NCBI RefSeq assembly: GCF_012927245.1
Contig: NZ_JABBGE010000010.1
Location: forward strand, 205,499-269,498
Direction of reading: 5' to 3'
From: Streptomyces sp. R302
Lineage (GTDB): Bacteria > Actinomycetota > Actinomycetes > Streptomycetales > Streptomycetaceae
Length of the DNA stretch: 64,000 bases
A program made the translations under genes and the position numbers. Below are positions 25,986 through 33,452 of this stretch, piece by piece (position 1 is the stretch's first letter; the number at the start of each line of letters is the position of its first letter). The notes under the pieces are model-generated. The model was given only the letters and a program-made list of their open reading frames with translations, made no database searches and was not told the origin of the DNA.

Positions 25986-27058
25986 AGAGGACAACGCTCT
26001 GGTGGAGGACGGCGGTGGCGTGGGCGGTCGCCGCCGTGGCCGTCATCGCGCCCGTCGGCTCGGCCCGCGCCGACGCCGGCACCACCCCGCCGAACCTGCC
26101 GGACGGTTTCGGCCTGACCCAGGTCGCGCCCGCCGTGGGCGACGCCCACGCCTTCCACCTCACGGTCACCACGCCCCAGGTGTCGGGCGAACAGCACATC
26201 AAGATCATTCTCCCGCGCGGCTACTACGACGACCCGGAACGGCGCTACCCGGTCCTGTACTTCCTGCACGGCTCGCCCGACGACCCCGTCAACCAGACCT
26301 ACCCGGCCCTGTCGATGTCGGACCGGATGATCACCGTCATCCCCGACGGCGGCGCGCGGAGCTGGTACGCGAACTGGCTCAACCAGAAGACCGTCCTCGG
26401 CGCCCAGAACTGGGAGACCTTCCACCTGGAGCAGGTGATCCCGTTCGTCGACGCGAACCTGCGGACCCTCGCGACCAAGAAGTCCCGGGCGGTCGCCGGC
26501 ATCTCCATGGGCGGCTTCGGGGCCTTCCACTACGCCCAGGCCCGCCCCGACCTCTTCGGCCAGACCGCTTCCCTCTCGGGAGACATCGACCTGTCGGCCA
26601 ACTCCATGGACCTGCGCATGGCCGTCGTCGCCTCCGTCACCGACGCCATGGGCGCGGTGTGCGCCTCCTCGTCCGGCTACTGCGACCCGGAGAACTCGGC
26701 GTACAAGCCCGGCGTGGACAGCGACGCCCTGTTCGGCTCGCCCTACCCGGTGTTCAACGTCGACTGGCGGTGGAACCAGGTCGACCCGTCGCAGCACATG
26801 GACCGGCTCCGGGGCATCGGCATCTCGATCTACACCGGCGACGGCGGCGGTTCGCCCCTGAACCCGGAGTTCTGGGTCTCGGGCGCGTCCAAGAACGTCA
26901 AGGCCCGCCTGGACGCCCTGGGCATGCCGTACTACTTCGTGAACTACGGTGACGGCTCCGGCTGGGGCACCCAGTGCGACGGCGGCCACAACTCCGGTTG
27001 CTGGACGCAGTCCCTGCTCGACCTGATCCCCAGGCTGGAACGGGCCTTCGCCTCCTGA
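25982..27058 (+). CDS. Secreted antigen-85-like esterase
   Basis: A 358-residue alpha/beta hydrolase with a Sec signal (TALWWRTAVAWAVAA-like, cleavage near SARADA). The body has YPVLYFLHGSPDDP, ITVIPDGGARSWYANW, nucleophile Ser175 in AGISMGGFGAFHYA, a disulfide candidate CASSSGYC, and His in CDGGHNSGCW. It is a paralogue of the 16077 esterase. Its start overlaps the acylase stop by 4 bp, so acylase and esterase are made together. That suggests attack on a substrate with both amide- and ester-linked acyl groups (inference). A strong terminator follows. Confidence 0.88.
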   Translation: MKRTTLWWRTAVAWAVAAVAVIAPVGSARADAGTTPPNLPDGFGLTQVAPAVGDAHAFHLTVTTPQVSGEQHIKIILPRGYYDDPERRYPVLYFLHGSPDDPVNQTYPALSMSDRMITVIPDGGARSWYANWLNQKTVLGAQNWETFHLEQVIPFVDANLRTLATKKSRAVAGISMGGFGAFHYAQARPDLFGQTASLSGDIDLSANSMDLRMAVVASVTDAMGAVCASSSGYCDPENSAYKPGVDSDALFGSPYPVFNVDWRWNQVDPSQHMDRLRGIGISIYTGDGGGSPLNPEFWVSGASKNVKARLDALGMPYYFVNYGDGSGWGTQCDGGHNSGCWTQSLLDLIPRLERAFAS

Positions 27059-27073
27059 CCGTACGGTACGGGC

Positions 27074-27123
27074 GCCCGTCGCCGCCCCGCTCCCGACCGC
27101 AGGGGAGCGGGGCGGCGACGGGC
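27074..27123. terminator. Strong bidirectional terminator hairpin
   Basis: A 21-bp perfect stem starting GCCCGTCGCCGCCCC and closing with GGGGCGGCGACGGGC around an 8-nt loop. It lies between the converging esterase and NlpC/PLL genes. Confidence 0.85.
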
Positions 27124-27146
27124 TTCCCGCCACGGCGTCCGACCGA

Positions 27147-27187
27147 CCGGTGGGACCGGTGGGGCCGGTGGGGCCGGTGGGACCGGT
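27147..27187. repeat. 9-bp tandem repeat (CCGGTGGGR), 4.5 copies
   Basis: An exact 9-bp periodicity CCGGTGGGA/CCGGTGGGG between the terminator and the 3' end of the NlpC/PLL gene. No function is suggested. Confidence 0.7.
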
Positions 27188-27192
27188 CAGGG

Positions 27193-28749
27193 TCAGGGCA
27201 TCGCGGGCCCGGAGCCGTTCAGCCAGGCCCATTCCGACCAGTCGGCGAAGCTCGTCTGCCAGCGGTGGTAGACGCCGGCGTGGCTGGTGCCGAAGACCTC
27301 GATGCGTCCGTCGGCGTTGGCGGACGCGGCGATCTCGGTGCCGCCGCCGCCGAAGGTCTCCCAGGCCGAGAACGGCGCGTTCCGCCCCGTCTGCCAGGAG
27401 TGGCTCGCCGTCGTCGCGTTGATCGCGAACACCTCGACGCGGTCGTCGACCGTCCGCGCGGTGGTCAGCTCGGCGTCGGGGATCCCGCCGGTGCCCGTCC
27501 ACTCCGACCACGAGGCGGGACCGGTCTGCCACTTGTGGAAGACGCCGTCGGCGTTCGAGGCGAACACCTCCAGACGGCCGTCCTGGTTGTGGCTGACGGC
27601 GAGGTCGTGCCCGCCGCCGCCGAAGTTCTCCCAGCCGGACCAGCCGCCGTCGACGGCGGTCTGGTACAGGTGGCCGAAGGTCGAGTCCGACAGGGCGAAG
27701 ACCTCCAGGCGCCCGTCGGGCGCGGACTCCATGGCGAGCCGCGAGAGCGCCGGGCCGCCGGCGACGCCCTCCCAGGACGACCAGCCGCCGCTGGGCGCCG
27801 TCTGCCAGCGGTGGAACACGCCGTCGGCGTTGGACGCGAACACCTCGACGCGGCCGTCGGCGTTGGCGCCCGCGGCCAGCCGGTATCCGCCGGTGCCGAA
27901 GTTCGCCCAGCCGGACCAGCCCGCGCTGGGCGCGGTCTGCCACATGTGGTCGAAGGTGGCGTCCGAGAGCGCGAACAGTTCGAGCCGGCCGTCCGCGTTG
28001 GCCGCGAGGGCCAGCTGCGCATTGCGCGGGCCGCCCTTGAACTGCCACGGCGACCAGCCGCCGTTCACCTCGGTCTGCCAGGAGTGGTACACGCCGTCGG
28101 CACCGGCGGCGAAGGCTTCGAGGCGTCCGTCGGCGGACCGCGCGGACACCACCCGGCCCGAGCCGTTGGGGTGCGCCCTGCGCGTCTCGGCCTCGTCGAC
28201 GATGTTGTGGTATCGCCGGGCCTTGTAGTCGCCGTTCGGATGGCCGTCGATCGTGGCGGCGCCGATGTTCCCGTAGAAGTGCCCCGGCGGTTCGACGCCG
28301 CTGGAGCCGCCGCCGAAGCTGTAGTAGGAGAAGCCGCCCTGGTCGTCCACCCACTCGTGGAAGACGATCACGTGGTTGTAGAACGAGTTGAGGATGTCAC
28401 CGGCCCGCAGCTCGCCGCGCGCGATCTCGTACGAGAAGTTCGGCAGGCCCTGCGTGCTGGGGTTGGCGTCGAGGTGCCAGGCCATGGCCACGAACCCGGA
28501 GCAGTCGGTGCGGTAGTCGTAGTCGCCTCCGGGGCCCGGCCAGTAGGCCCTCTGGCTGTACGGCGGCGCCTGGTCCACCCAGATCTGCGCACGCTGGATC
28601 ACCTCGCTCCGGGTGATCGGGCCGCCGCGGTCGGAGGCGGCCGCGGCCGTGACGCGCGCCGCGGCGGGCGGCGCGACGCCGGCCAGCAGCAGCGCGCCGG
28701 CCAGCAGGGGAAGGAGGAACCCGCCCCACCATGATCGTGACTTCTTCAC
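27193..28749 (-). CDS. Secreted NlpC/P60-like amidase with seven-repeat PLL-type lectin propeller
   Basis: A 518-residue protein. A Sec signal (WWGGFLLPLLAGALLLAGVA) is followed by a papain-like cysteine-peptidase domain (about 45-190) with Cys83 in RTDCSGFVAMAW, the typical NlpC/P60/CHAP-like nucleophile, and His126 in NHVIVFHEW. This suits cleavage of peptidoglycan stem peptides or other amides. Residues about 200-518 are seven repeats (SADGRLEAFAAGADGVYHSW...GGWSPW), clearly paralogous in order to those of the 17135 protein. GTG 28749 follows GGGAGGT. Its promoter holds the same SARP-type element as the acylase operon. Catalytic class is moderately certain, lectin propeller highly so. Confidence 0.85.
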   Translation of the reverse strand: MKKSRSWWGGFLLPLLAGALLLAGVAPPAAARVTAAAASDRGGPITRSEVIQRAQIWVDQAPPYSQRAYWPGPGGDYDYRTDCSGFVAMAWHLDANPSTQGLPNFSYEIARGELRAGDILNSFYNHVIVFHEWVDDQGGFSYYSFGGGSSGVEPPGHFYGNIGAATIDGHPNGDYKARRYHNIVDEAETRRAHPNGSGRVVSARSADGRLEAFAAGADGVYHSWQTEVNGGWSPWQFKGGPRNAQLALAANADGRLELFALSDATFDHMWQTAPSAGWSGWANFGTGGYRLAAGANADGRVEVFASNADGVFHRWQTAPSGGWSSWEGVAGGPALSRLAMESAPDGRLEVFALSDSTFGHLYQTAVDGGWSGWENFGGGGHDLAVSHNQDGRLEVFASNADGVFHKWQTGPASWSEWTGTGGIPDAELTTARTVDDRVEVFAINATTASHSWQTGRNAPFSAWETFGGGGTEIAASANADGRIEVFGTSHAGVYHRWQTSFADWSEWAWLNGSGPAMP

Positions 28750-28776
28750 TCGGACCTCCCAGGTCGTCGGCGGCCG

Positions 28777-28807
28777 ACCTTAGGAAGGGGCGATGAAATA
28801 CGGATGG
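28777..28807 (-). promoter_or_regulatory. SARP-type promoter element upstream of the NlpC/PLL gene
   Basis: On the minus strand CCATCCG and TCATCGC (11-bp period) are followed after 7 bp by TAAGGT as -10. The core GTATTTCATCGCCCCTTCCT (plus one A) is identical to that before the acylase gene (23426-23446), with further matches (GT.GGCCG) downstream. The conservation far exceeds that of the surrounding DNA. Confidence 0.65.
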
Positions 28808-28878
28808 AATGGCCGGGGGGGAGGAGGGACGGCGGGGCTCCCGGTCCGGGAGCCGGGGACGGCGCTCCACGCGCGAGG

Positions 28879-29985
28879 TCAGGCGAACGGCATCGACGCG
28901 TCCGCACCCACCGGCCGGCCGAGCCCGGTCTCGTCCCCGCACAGGATCATCCGGCGGGTCCGGCGCAGCAGCATGCTCGGGGTGACCCCCAGGTCGTCGG
29001 CGAGCCGCCGGCAGGTGCGGTCGAACACGGCGAGCGCCTCCGCCTGCCGGCCGGTGCGGTACAGGGCGCGCATCAGCAGCGCCGCGACCGGCTCGTTCCA
29101 CGGCTGCTCCGCGGACAGCGCGAACAGCTCGGCCACGGCGTCCGCGCACCGGCCGAGCCGCAGTTGGCACTCCGCCTTCCACCGCGCGAGGGCGATCCTG
29201 CGCTCGCCGAGCCGCACCCGCTCCAGCTCGGCGAGCGGCCCGGGCAGCCCGTCCAGCGGCTCGCCCCGGAACAGCCCGAGCGCCCGCGAGCAGAGGCGTA
29301 CCACCTCGGCCGGATCGTCCGCCCGGTCCGCCGCCCCGACGGCGGCCACCAGCTTCTCCAACCGGGCCAGGTCCACGTCGACCCTGCCCGGGACCAGGCG
29401 GTAGCCGCGGCGCCGGTCGTGCTCGATGACGGTGTCCGGTCCTTCGTCGGTACGCAGGGTCCCGCGCAGCCGGTAGACGTACACCGGCACCACGTTGGCG
29501 GCCGGCGGCTCCATGCCCCAGATGCCGTCGAGGAGTTCCTGCCGGCTCAGCGTCCGCCCCGCCTCCATCGCCAGCGCGGCCAGGACGGCCTGCTGGCGCG
29601 GATGCCCCAGACCCAGTGGCCGTCCGTCCCGCCACGCCCGCAGCGGGCCGAGGACCGAGATCCGGATCTCCGGCGCGCCGTCCCCGCGGGTACGGGCCCG
29701 CGGCACCGACCGGTCCGCGGGCCGCGCCCGGGGGCCGTGCCCCGGCGCGACCAGGCCCGCGTCGAAGGCGTGGACGATCGCGGCGGCCCGGTCCCGCAGA
29801 CCCAGCTTCACGAGGATCCGCGCGAGGTGCTCGGCCACCCTCTCCTCGGGGAGGGCGAGCGAGGCGGCGATCTCGTCGTCCCGCAGGCCGCAGCCGACCG
29901 CGGTCAGCACCCGGCGCTCCAGCGGCCCGAGCGCGACGGCGGTCGGCCGGCAGGTGGGTCGGCCGGTGGCGGTCGTCGGCAACAT
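28879..29985 (-). CDS. SARP-family activator with N-terminal LuxR-type helix-turn-helix
   Basis: A 368-residue regulator. Residues about 15-80 are a LuxR/GerE-type helix-turn-helix (LGPLERRVLTAVGCGLRDDE, IAASLALPEERVAEHLARIL, VKLGLRDRAAAIVHAFDAG). Residues about 105-200 form the OmpR-like winged helix of SARPs (ISVLGPLRAWRDGRPLGLGH, RQQAVLAALAMEAGRTLSRQ, ELLDGIWGMEPPAANVVPVY). The rest is a BTAD domain (ALGLFRGEPLDGLPGPLAEL, EPVAALLMRALYRTGRQAEA). SARPs activate antibiotic or exoenzyme genes from heptamer repeats. Having two different DNA-binding folds is unusual. ATG 29985 follows GGAGGAG. It most likely drives the two matched promoters at 23420 and 28807. TCCGGAT-type direct repeats near 30059-30076 may serve autoregulation. 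Confidence 0.85.
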   Translation of the reverse strand: MLPTTATGRPTCRPTAVALGPLERRVLTAVGCGLRDDEIAASLALPEERVAEHLARILVKLGLRDRAAAIVHAFDAGLVAPGHGPRARPADRSVPRARTRGDGAPEIRISVLGPLRAWRDGRPLGLGHPRQQAVLAALAMEAGRTLSRQELLDGIWGMEPPAANVVPVYVYRLRGTLRTDEGPDTVIEHDRRRGYRLVPGRVDVDLARLEKLVAAVGAADRADDPAEVVRLCSRALGLFRGEPLDGLPGPLAELERVRLGERRIALARWKAECQLRLGRCADAVAELFALSAEQPWNEPVAALLMRALYRTGRQAEALAVFDRTCRRLADDLGVTPSMLLRRTRRMILCGDETGLGRPVGADASMPFA

Positions 29986-30100
29986 GCTCCTCCGGCTCCG
30001 TGCTGCTCGTTCGGGCGGGCTCCGCCGACACGGTAGGAGGAGGCGCGGACGCCACGGCATCCGGAACGATCCGGAGTGACGGCCGTCCGCCACGGGGTGA

Positions 30101-30673
30101 CTACGGGGTGAGCCAGCGGCGGAGCACTCTGCTGACGGCCGGCATCGACACGTACGTCATGAACACGTTGAAGACGCAGGCGGTGACCAGACTGCCGAGG
30201 AGGAGGGGGAGACCGGTGAGACGGGGCGTCAGGAAGAGGCCGCCGAGGACGGAGATCGGGTAGATCGCCAGGGTCGCGCTCACCGCCATCTTCCAGCGCG
30301 GCGGCGCGGGCCGGGTGGAACCCGGCTCGGCGAACCACGTCTCCATACCGGTCAGCTTCCGCCGCGCGATCTCGGTGTGGTGGTGCCCCTCGCAGTCGGC
30401 GAACCAGGCCGCCCGCTCCGGCGACTCCTGCCAGGTCCGGCAGGCCTCCGCGTCCCGGAACCGGTGCACCAGGAACCAGGGGGCGTCGCCGCCGGAGGAA
30501 CGGAAGAGCCCGTACCCGAGGTGGCCGGGGAAGGTCGCGGCGGTGTCGAGGATGCCCCGCGCCCACGACTGGAACGAGGCCTCGTGGCCGGGCTCCACCC
30601 GGCGGGCTATCAGCAGGGTCACCTCGCCGGTGTCGGCGGGGACGGTGGCGTGCTCAAGGCTGACCGCGGTCAA
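30101..30673 (-). CDS. ABM-domain (antibiotic biosynthesis monooxygenase-like) membrane protein
   Basis: About 190 residues. The N-terminal dimeric alpha/beta-barrel ABM domain (VTLLIARRVEPGHEASFQSW, PGHLGYGLFRSSGGDAPWFL, VHRFRDAEACRTWQESPE) is followed by a linker and two membrane helices (AVSATLAIYPISVLGGLFL, LLLGSLVTACVFNVFMTYVS). ABM folds are small monooxygenases or heme-degrading-type proteins. This ABM+2TM fusion is widespread but functionally uncharacterised. TTG 30673 is chosen (GAGGAG 5 bp upstream); the frame extends to 30739 with weaker starts. Confidence 0.8.
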   Translation of the reverse strand: MTAVSLEHATVPADTGEVTLLIARRVEPGHEASFQSWARGILDTAATFPGHLGYGLFRSSGGDAPWFLVHRFRDAEACRTWQESPERAAWFADCEGHHHTEIARRKLTGMETWFAEPGSTRPAPPRWKMAVSATLAIYPISVLGGLFLTPRLTGLPLLLGSLVTACVFNVFMTYVSMPAVSRVLRRWLTP

Positions 30674-31086
30674 CTCGACTCCTCGTGATCTCACCGCGCC
30701 CGCGCCCACTCTACCGACGAGCCGGAACCGGACAGGCACGGGAAGGGCCGCACAGGACGGGACAGGCCCCGACGCCCGAGGTATGCCCTTGACGTGTGCC
30801 CCCTCCGGCGAGACCCCGATTCCCGGCCGCCACGGCGCGGCGGGCGGCGGTTCCTGCTCGCCGTCCCGTTCGGACGGCGTGACGGAGGCCCGCGACGACA
30901 GCCGCGCCTTCTACCCCCTCTCGGAACGCCTCGCGGCCTGGGGCGGCGCCGGGGACGACCCGCCGGCGCTCCTCCCGGCTGCCGACCGACCTCCGGACGT
31001 ACGCGGGCGGCCACCTCGGCGACGACGCGGCCCTCGTCGCCGTACGGCGGACCGGCCCCGGATCCGGCCCCCGCGTGAGGTCTTCT
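30674..31086. other. Non-coding stretch between the ABM gene and a decayed gene
   Basis: No frame here has convincing family signals or a ribosome site. It is probably the eroded 3' part of the pseudogene at 31087-31459 together with the ABM-gene promoter, which should lie just above 30673. Confidence 0.4.
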
Positions 31087-31459
31087 CCCCCAGGCGCGTT
31101 CCACGGTCTCGCCCCGGGCGAGCATGTCGCCCCGGTCGGTGGCGAAGAAGGCCTTCCGGGTCCGCGTCAGGATCTCGGCGGCCCGCTCGGCGAGTCGCCG
31201 AGCCGCAGCCGGAGGACACCGCTGCGGACCTCGACGTAGAGGCGGACCTCGACGTAGAGGCGGTGCGACTCCGCCCCCGCCGCGAGGGCCGCCTCCGCGT
31301 CCGGTGCCGCGTGGTGCCTCGTCCACCGGTCGTACGGGCGCGCTCCTGGCCGGCACGGACCGCCGACCCGAGCACGGTCTTCTCCTGGTAGCGGTGGCCG
31401 ACGACGCCGCCCGGCAAGGTTCCGATGACGGCGATGGCCGCCGCGATGATCCCCGACAC
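31087..31459 (-). pseudogene. Decayed KilB-like membrane-anchored protein gene
   Basis: Starting at ATG 31459, one frame gives a plausible N-terminus (MSGIIAAAIAVIGTLPGGVV, GHRYQEKTVLGSAVRAGQER). Around 31340 the coding sense moves to another frame (RWTRHHAAPDAEAALAAGAE, SHRLYVEVR). Near 31195 it moves to the third (LAERAAEILTRTRKAFFATD, RGDMLARGETVERAW). Strung together these resemble Streptomyces KilB-like proteins (one N-terminal membrane helix plus a helical domain). At least two frameshifts and an 18-bp duplication inside it show it is broken. Family identification is from memory and tentative. Confidence 0.45.
31227..31262. repeat. Exact 18-bp tandem duplication
   Basis: GACCTCGACGTAGAGGCG occurs twice back to back (31227-31244, 31245-31262). 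It duplicates six codons (LYVEVR on the minus strand) of the decayed gene, a recent slippage event. Confidence 0.85.
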
Positions 31460-31517
31460 GGCGACGGTCGACCCTCCGGCGGCCCGCCCCGACAGGGCGC
31501 GAACGGGCCACCGTCCG

Positions 31518-32342
31518 TCAGTCGTCCCGACGCGCCGTGCCCAGGAACCGGATGTGGGGGCGGCCGTCCGGGTCGGGGTGGGTGACGGCGGCGCGGACCC
31601 CGTAGACGTCCGCGACGAGCCGCTCGGTGAGGACCTCGCGGACCGGCCCGGCCGCCACCACCCGCCCCTCGCGCAGCACCACCAGGTGGTCGCAGTGCAT
31701 CGCGGCGAGGTTGAGGTCGTGCAGCGCGACGACGCAGGTCAGCGGCAGGGCCGAGACCAGGGCCAGGAGGTCCAGCTGGTGCTGGATGTCGAGGTGGTTC
31801 GTCGGCTCGTCGAGGAGCAGTTCGCGCGGCTCCTGCGCGAGGGCGCGGGCGATCTGGACGCGCTGGCGCTCGCCGCCGGAGAGGGTCCGCCAGGTGCGGT
31901 GGGCCCGGTCGGTGAGTCCGGTGCGGGCCAGGGCGGACCGTACGGCCTCCTCGTCGGCGGCCGTCGCGGGCGACCAGGCCCGGCGGTGCGGGATGCGGCC
32001 GAGGCGTACGGCGTCGGCCACCGTCAGGTCCACCTGCGTGTCGGCGTGCTGCTCGACGACCGCGACGCGCCGGGCGAGCGCGCGGCGCGGCACGGCGGAG
32101 AGCGGCGCGCCGTCCAGGGTCACGACCCCGGCGTCCGGTGCCAGGACGCCCGCCAGGACGCGCAGGATGGTGGACTTCCCCGAGCCGTTCGGGCCGAGCA
32201 GCCCGGTGAGCGTGCCCGGGCGCGGCGCCAGTGTCACGCCGTCGAGGACCAGGGCGCCCCCGGCCGTCCGGGAGACCCTGTCGGCGCGGAGCCCCGTACC
32301 GGCGTCGACGGGAGGGGTGAGGGCCGGCAGTGTGTCGGTCAT
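31518..32342 (-). CDS. ABC transporter ATP-binding protein, cobalamin/siderophore type (BtuD-like)
   Basis: A 274-residue ABC ATPase with Walker A GLLGPNGSGKSTILRVLAG, a Q-loop VVEQHADTQ, signature LSGGERQRVQIARAL, Walker B ELLLDEPTNHLD and switch His VVALHDLNLAA. Sequence style is FecE/FhuC/BtuD (metal-chelate importers). Its ATG overlaps the permease stop (ATGA). As the last gene of a transcript headed by a cobalamin riboswitch, it most likely powers vitamin B12 or cobinamide import. Cytoplasmic face of the membrane. Confidence 0.88.
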   Translation of the reverse strand: MTDTLPALTPPVDAGTGLRADRVSRTAGGALVLDGVTLAPRPGTLTGLLGPNGSGKSTILRVLAGVLAPDAGVVTLDGAPLSAVPRRALARRVAVVEQHADTQVDLTVADAVRLGRIPHRRAWSPATAADEEAVRSALARTGLTDRAHRTWRTLSGGERQRVQIARALAQEPRELLLDEPTNHLDIQHQLDLLALVSALPLTCVVALHDLNLAAMHCDHLVVLREGRVVAAGPVREVLTERLVADVYGVRAAVTHPDPDGRPHIRFLGTARRDD

Positions 32343-33436
32343 CGGCTGCTCCGGGTGCGGTACAGGACGACGACGAAGGCGGGGACGCCGATCAGCGACG
32401 TCACCACGCCGACCGGCACCTCCTGCGGGTCGAGGACCGTACGGGCGAGGGTGTCGGCCCAGACGAGGAAGACGGCGCCGGCGAGCGCCGTCAGCGGCAG
32501 CAGCCGGGCGTGTCCAGGGCCGGTGAGGGCGCGGACCGCGTGCGGCAGGACCAGGCCGACGAAGCCGATCGCGCCCGCCGAGGACACCAGGACGGCGGTC
32601 AGCAGGGCGGTCACGGCGAGGAGGACGAGGCGGGTCCGCGCCACGGACACGCCCAGCGTCGCCGCCGCGTCCTCGCCGAACGCGAAGGCGTCGAGCGTAC
32701 GGGCGTGTCCGCCGCACACGAGGAGCGCGCCGGCGAGGACGGCCGCGCACACCGCGACGTCGGTCCAGTCCGCCCCGCTGAGCGAGCCGAGCAGCCAGAA
32801 GAGGACGCCCCGCGTGGTCTCGGCGTCGGCGGCGGTCATCACGACGAAGGAGGTCAGGGCGGAGAAGAGCTGCATCGCCGCGACCCCCGCGAGGACGACG
32901 CGGTCCGTCGACCCGCCGAGGGTGTGGCTCAGCAGCAGGACGAGGGCGAAGGAGCAGACCGCGCCCAGGAAGGCGCCGCCGGTGACGGACACCAGGCCGC
33001 CGCCGGCGCCGAGGACGACGACCGCGACCGCACCGGTCGACGCGCCGGAGGAGACGCCGAGGACGAAGGGGTCGGCGAGCGGATTGCGCAGCAGGGACTG
33101 CATCACCGCGCCGCAGACGGCGAGCCCGGCCCCGCACACGGCGGCGAGGAGGGTGCGCGGCAGTCGCAGGTCCCAGACGATGCCCTCGCGGATCGCACTC
33201 AGTCCCGACGGCTCCCCGCCGAGGTGGGAGGCGACGACGGACCAGGCGTCGGCGACCCGGATGTCGGCCGGGCCGATGGTGACGGCGAGCGCGACCGAGA
33301 CGCAGAGGAGAGCGGCCCCGACGGCCCCGGCGAGCGGCATGAGCGGCGTGCGCGGAGTGAGCGCGCGGGAAGAGCGCGCGGAGGTCGCTTCGCGCGCCCG
33401 TGCCGAGGTCACGTCGCGCACCCGTGCCGAGGTCAC
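32339..33436 (-). CDS. ABC transporter permease, FecCD/BtuC family
   Basis: About 365 residues with the FecCD family pattern: LRLPRTLLAAVCGAGLAVCG, AVMQSLLRNPLADPFVLGVS, SGASTGAVAVVVLG, LVLLLSHTLGG, SAGAIGFVGLVLPHAVRALT, QEVPVGVVTSLIGVPAFVVV. About ten membrane helices. GTG 33436 overlaps the binding-protein stop (GTGA). The N-terminus VTSARVRDVTSARAREATS is a product of a tandem 24-bp duplication, so the ancestral start may have lain further in. It forms the membrane channel of the riboswitch-controlled cobalamin importer. Confidence 0.88.
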   Translation of the reverse strand: MTSARVRDVTSARAREATSARSSRALTPRTPLMPLAGAVGAALLCVSVALAVTIGPADIRVADAWSVVASHLGGEPSGLSAIREGIVWDLRLPRTLLAAVCGAGLAVCGAVMQSLLRNPLADPFVLGVSSGASTGAVAVVVLGAGGGLVSVTGGAFLGAVCSFALVLLLSHTLGGSTDRVVLAGVAAMQLFSALTSFVVMTAADAETTRGVLFWLLGSLSGADWTDVAVCAAVLAGALLVCGGHARTLDAFAFGEDAAATLGVSVARTRLVLLAVTALLTAVLVSSAGAIGFVGLVLPHAVRALTGPGHARLLPLTALAGAVFLVWADTLARTVLDPQEVPVGVVTSLIGVPAFVVVLYRTRSSR

Positions 33437-33452
33437 TTCGCGAACCCGTGCG
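33381..33452. repeat. Three 24-bp tandem units spanning a stop/start junction
   Basis: Units 33381-33404, 33405-33428 and 33429-33452 (GAGGTCACGTCGCGCACCCG type) differ at a few bases. They cover the end of the binding-protein gene and the start of the permease gene, adding about 16 residues to the permease N-terminus. Confidence 0.8.

Noticed and set aside
27147..27187. 9-bp CCGGTGGGR repeat considered as a regulator-binding array
   Set aside because: It lies between a terminator and the 3' end of a gene, not in a promoter; simple slippage is enough to explain it.
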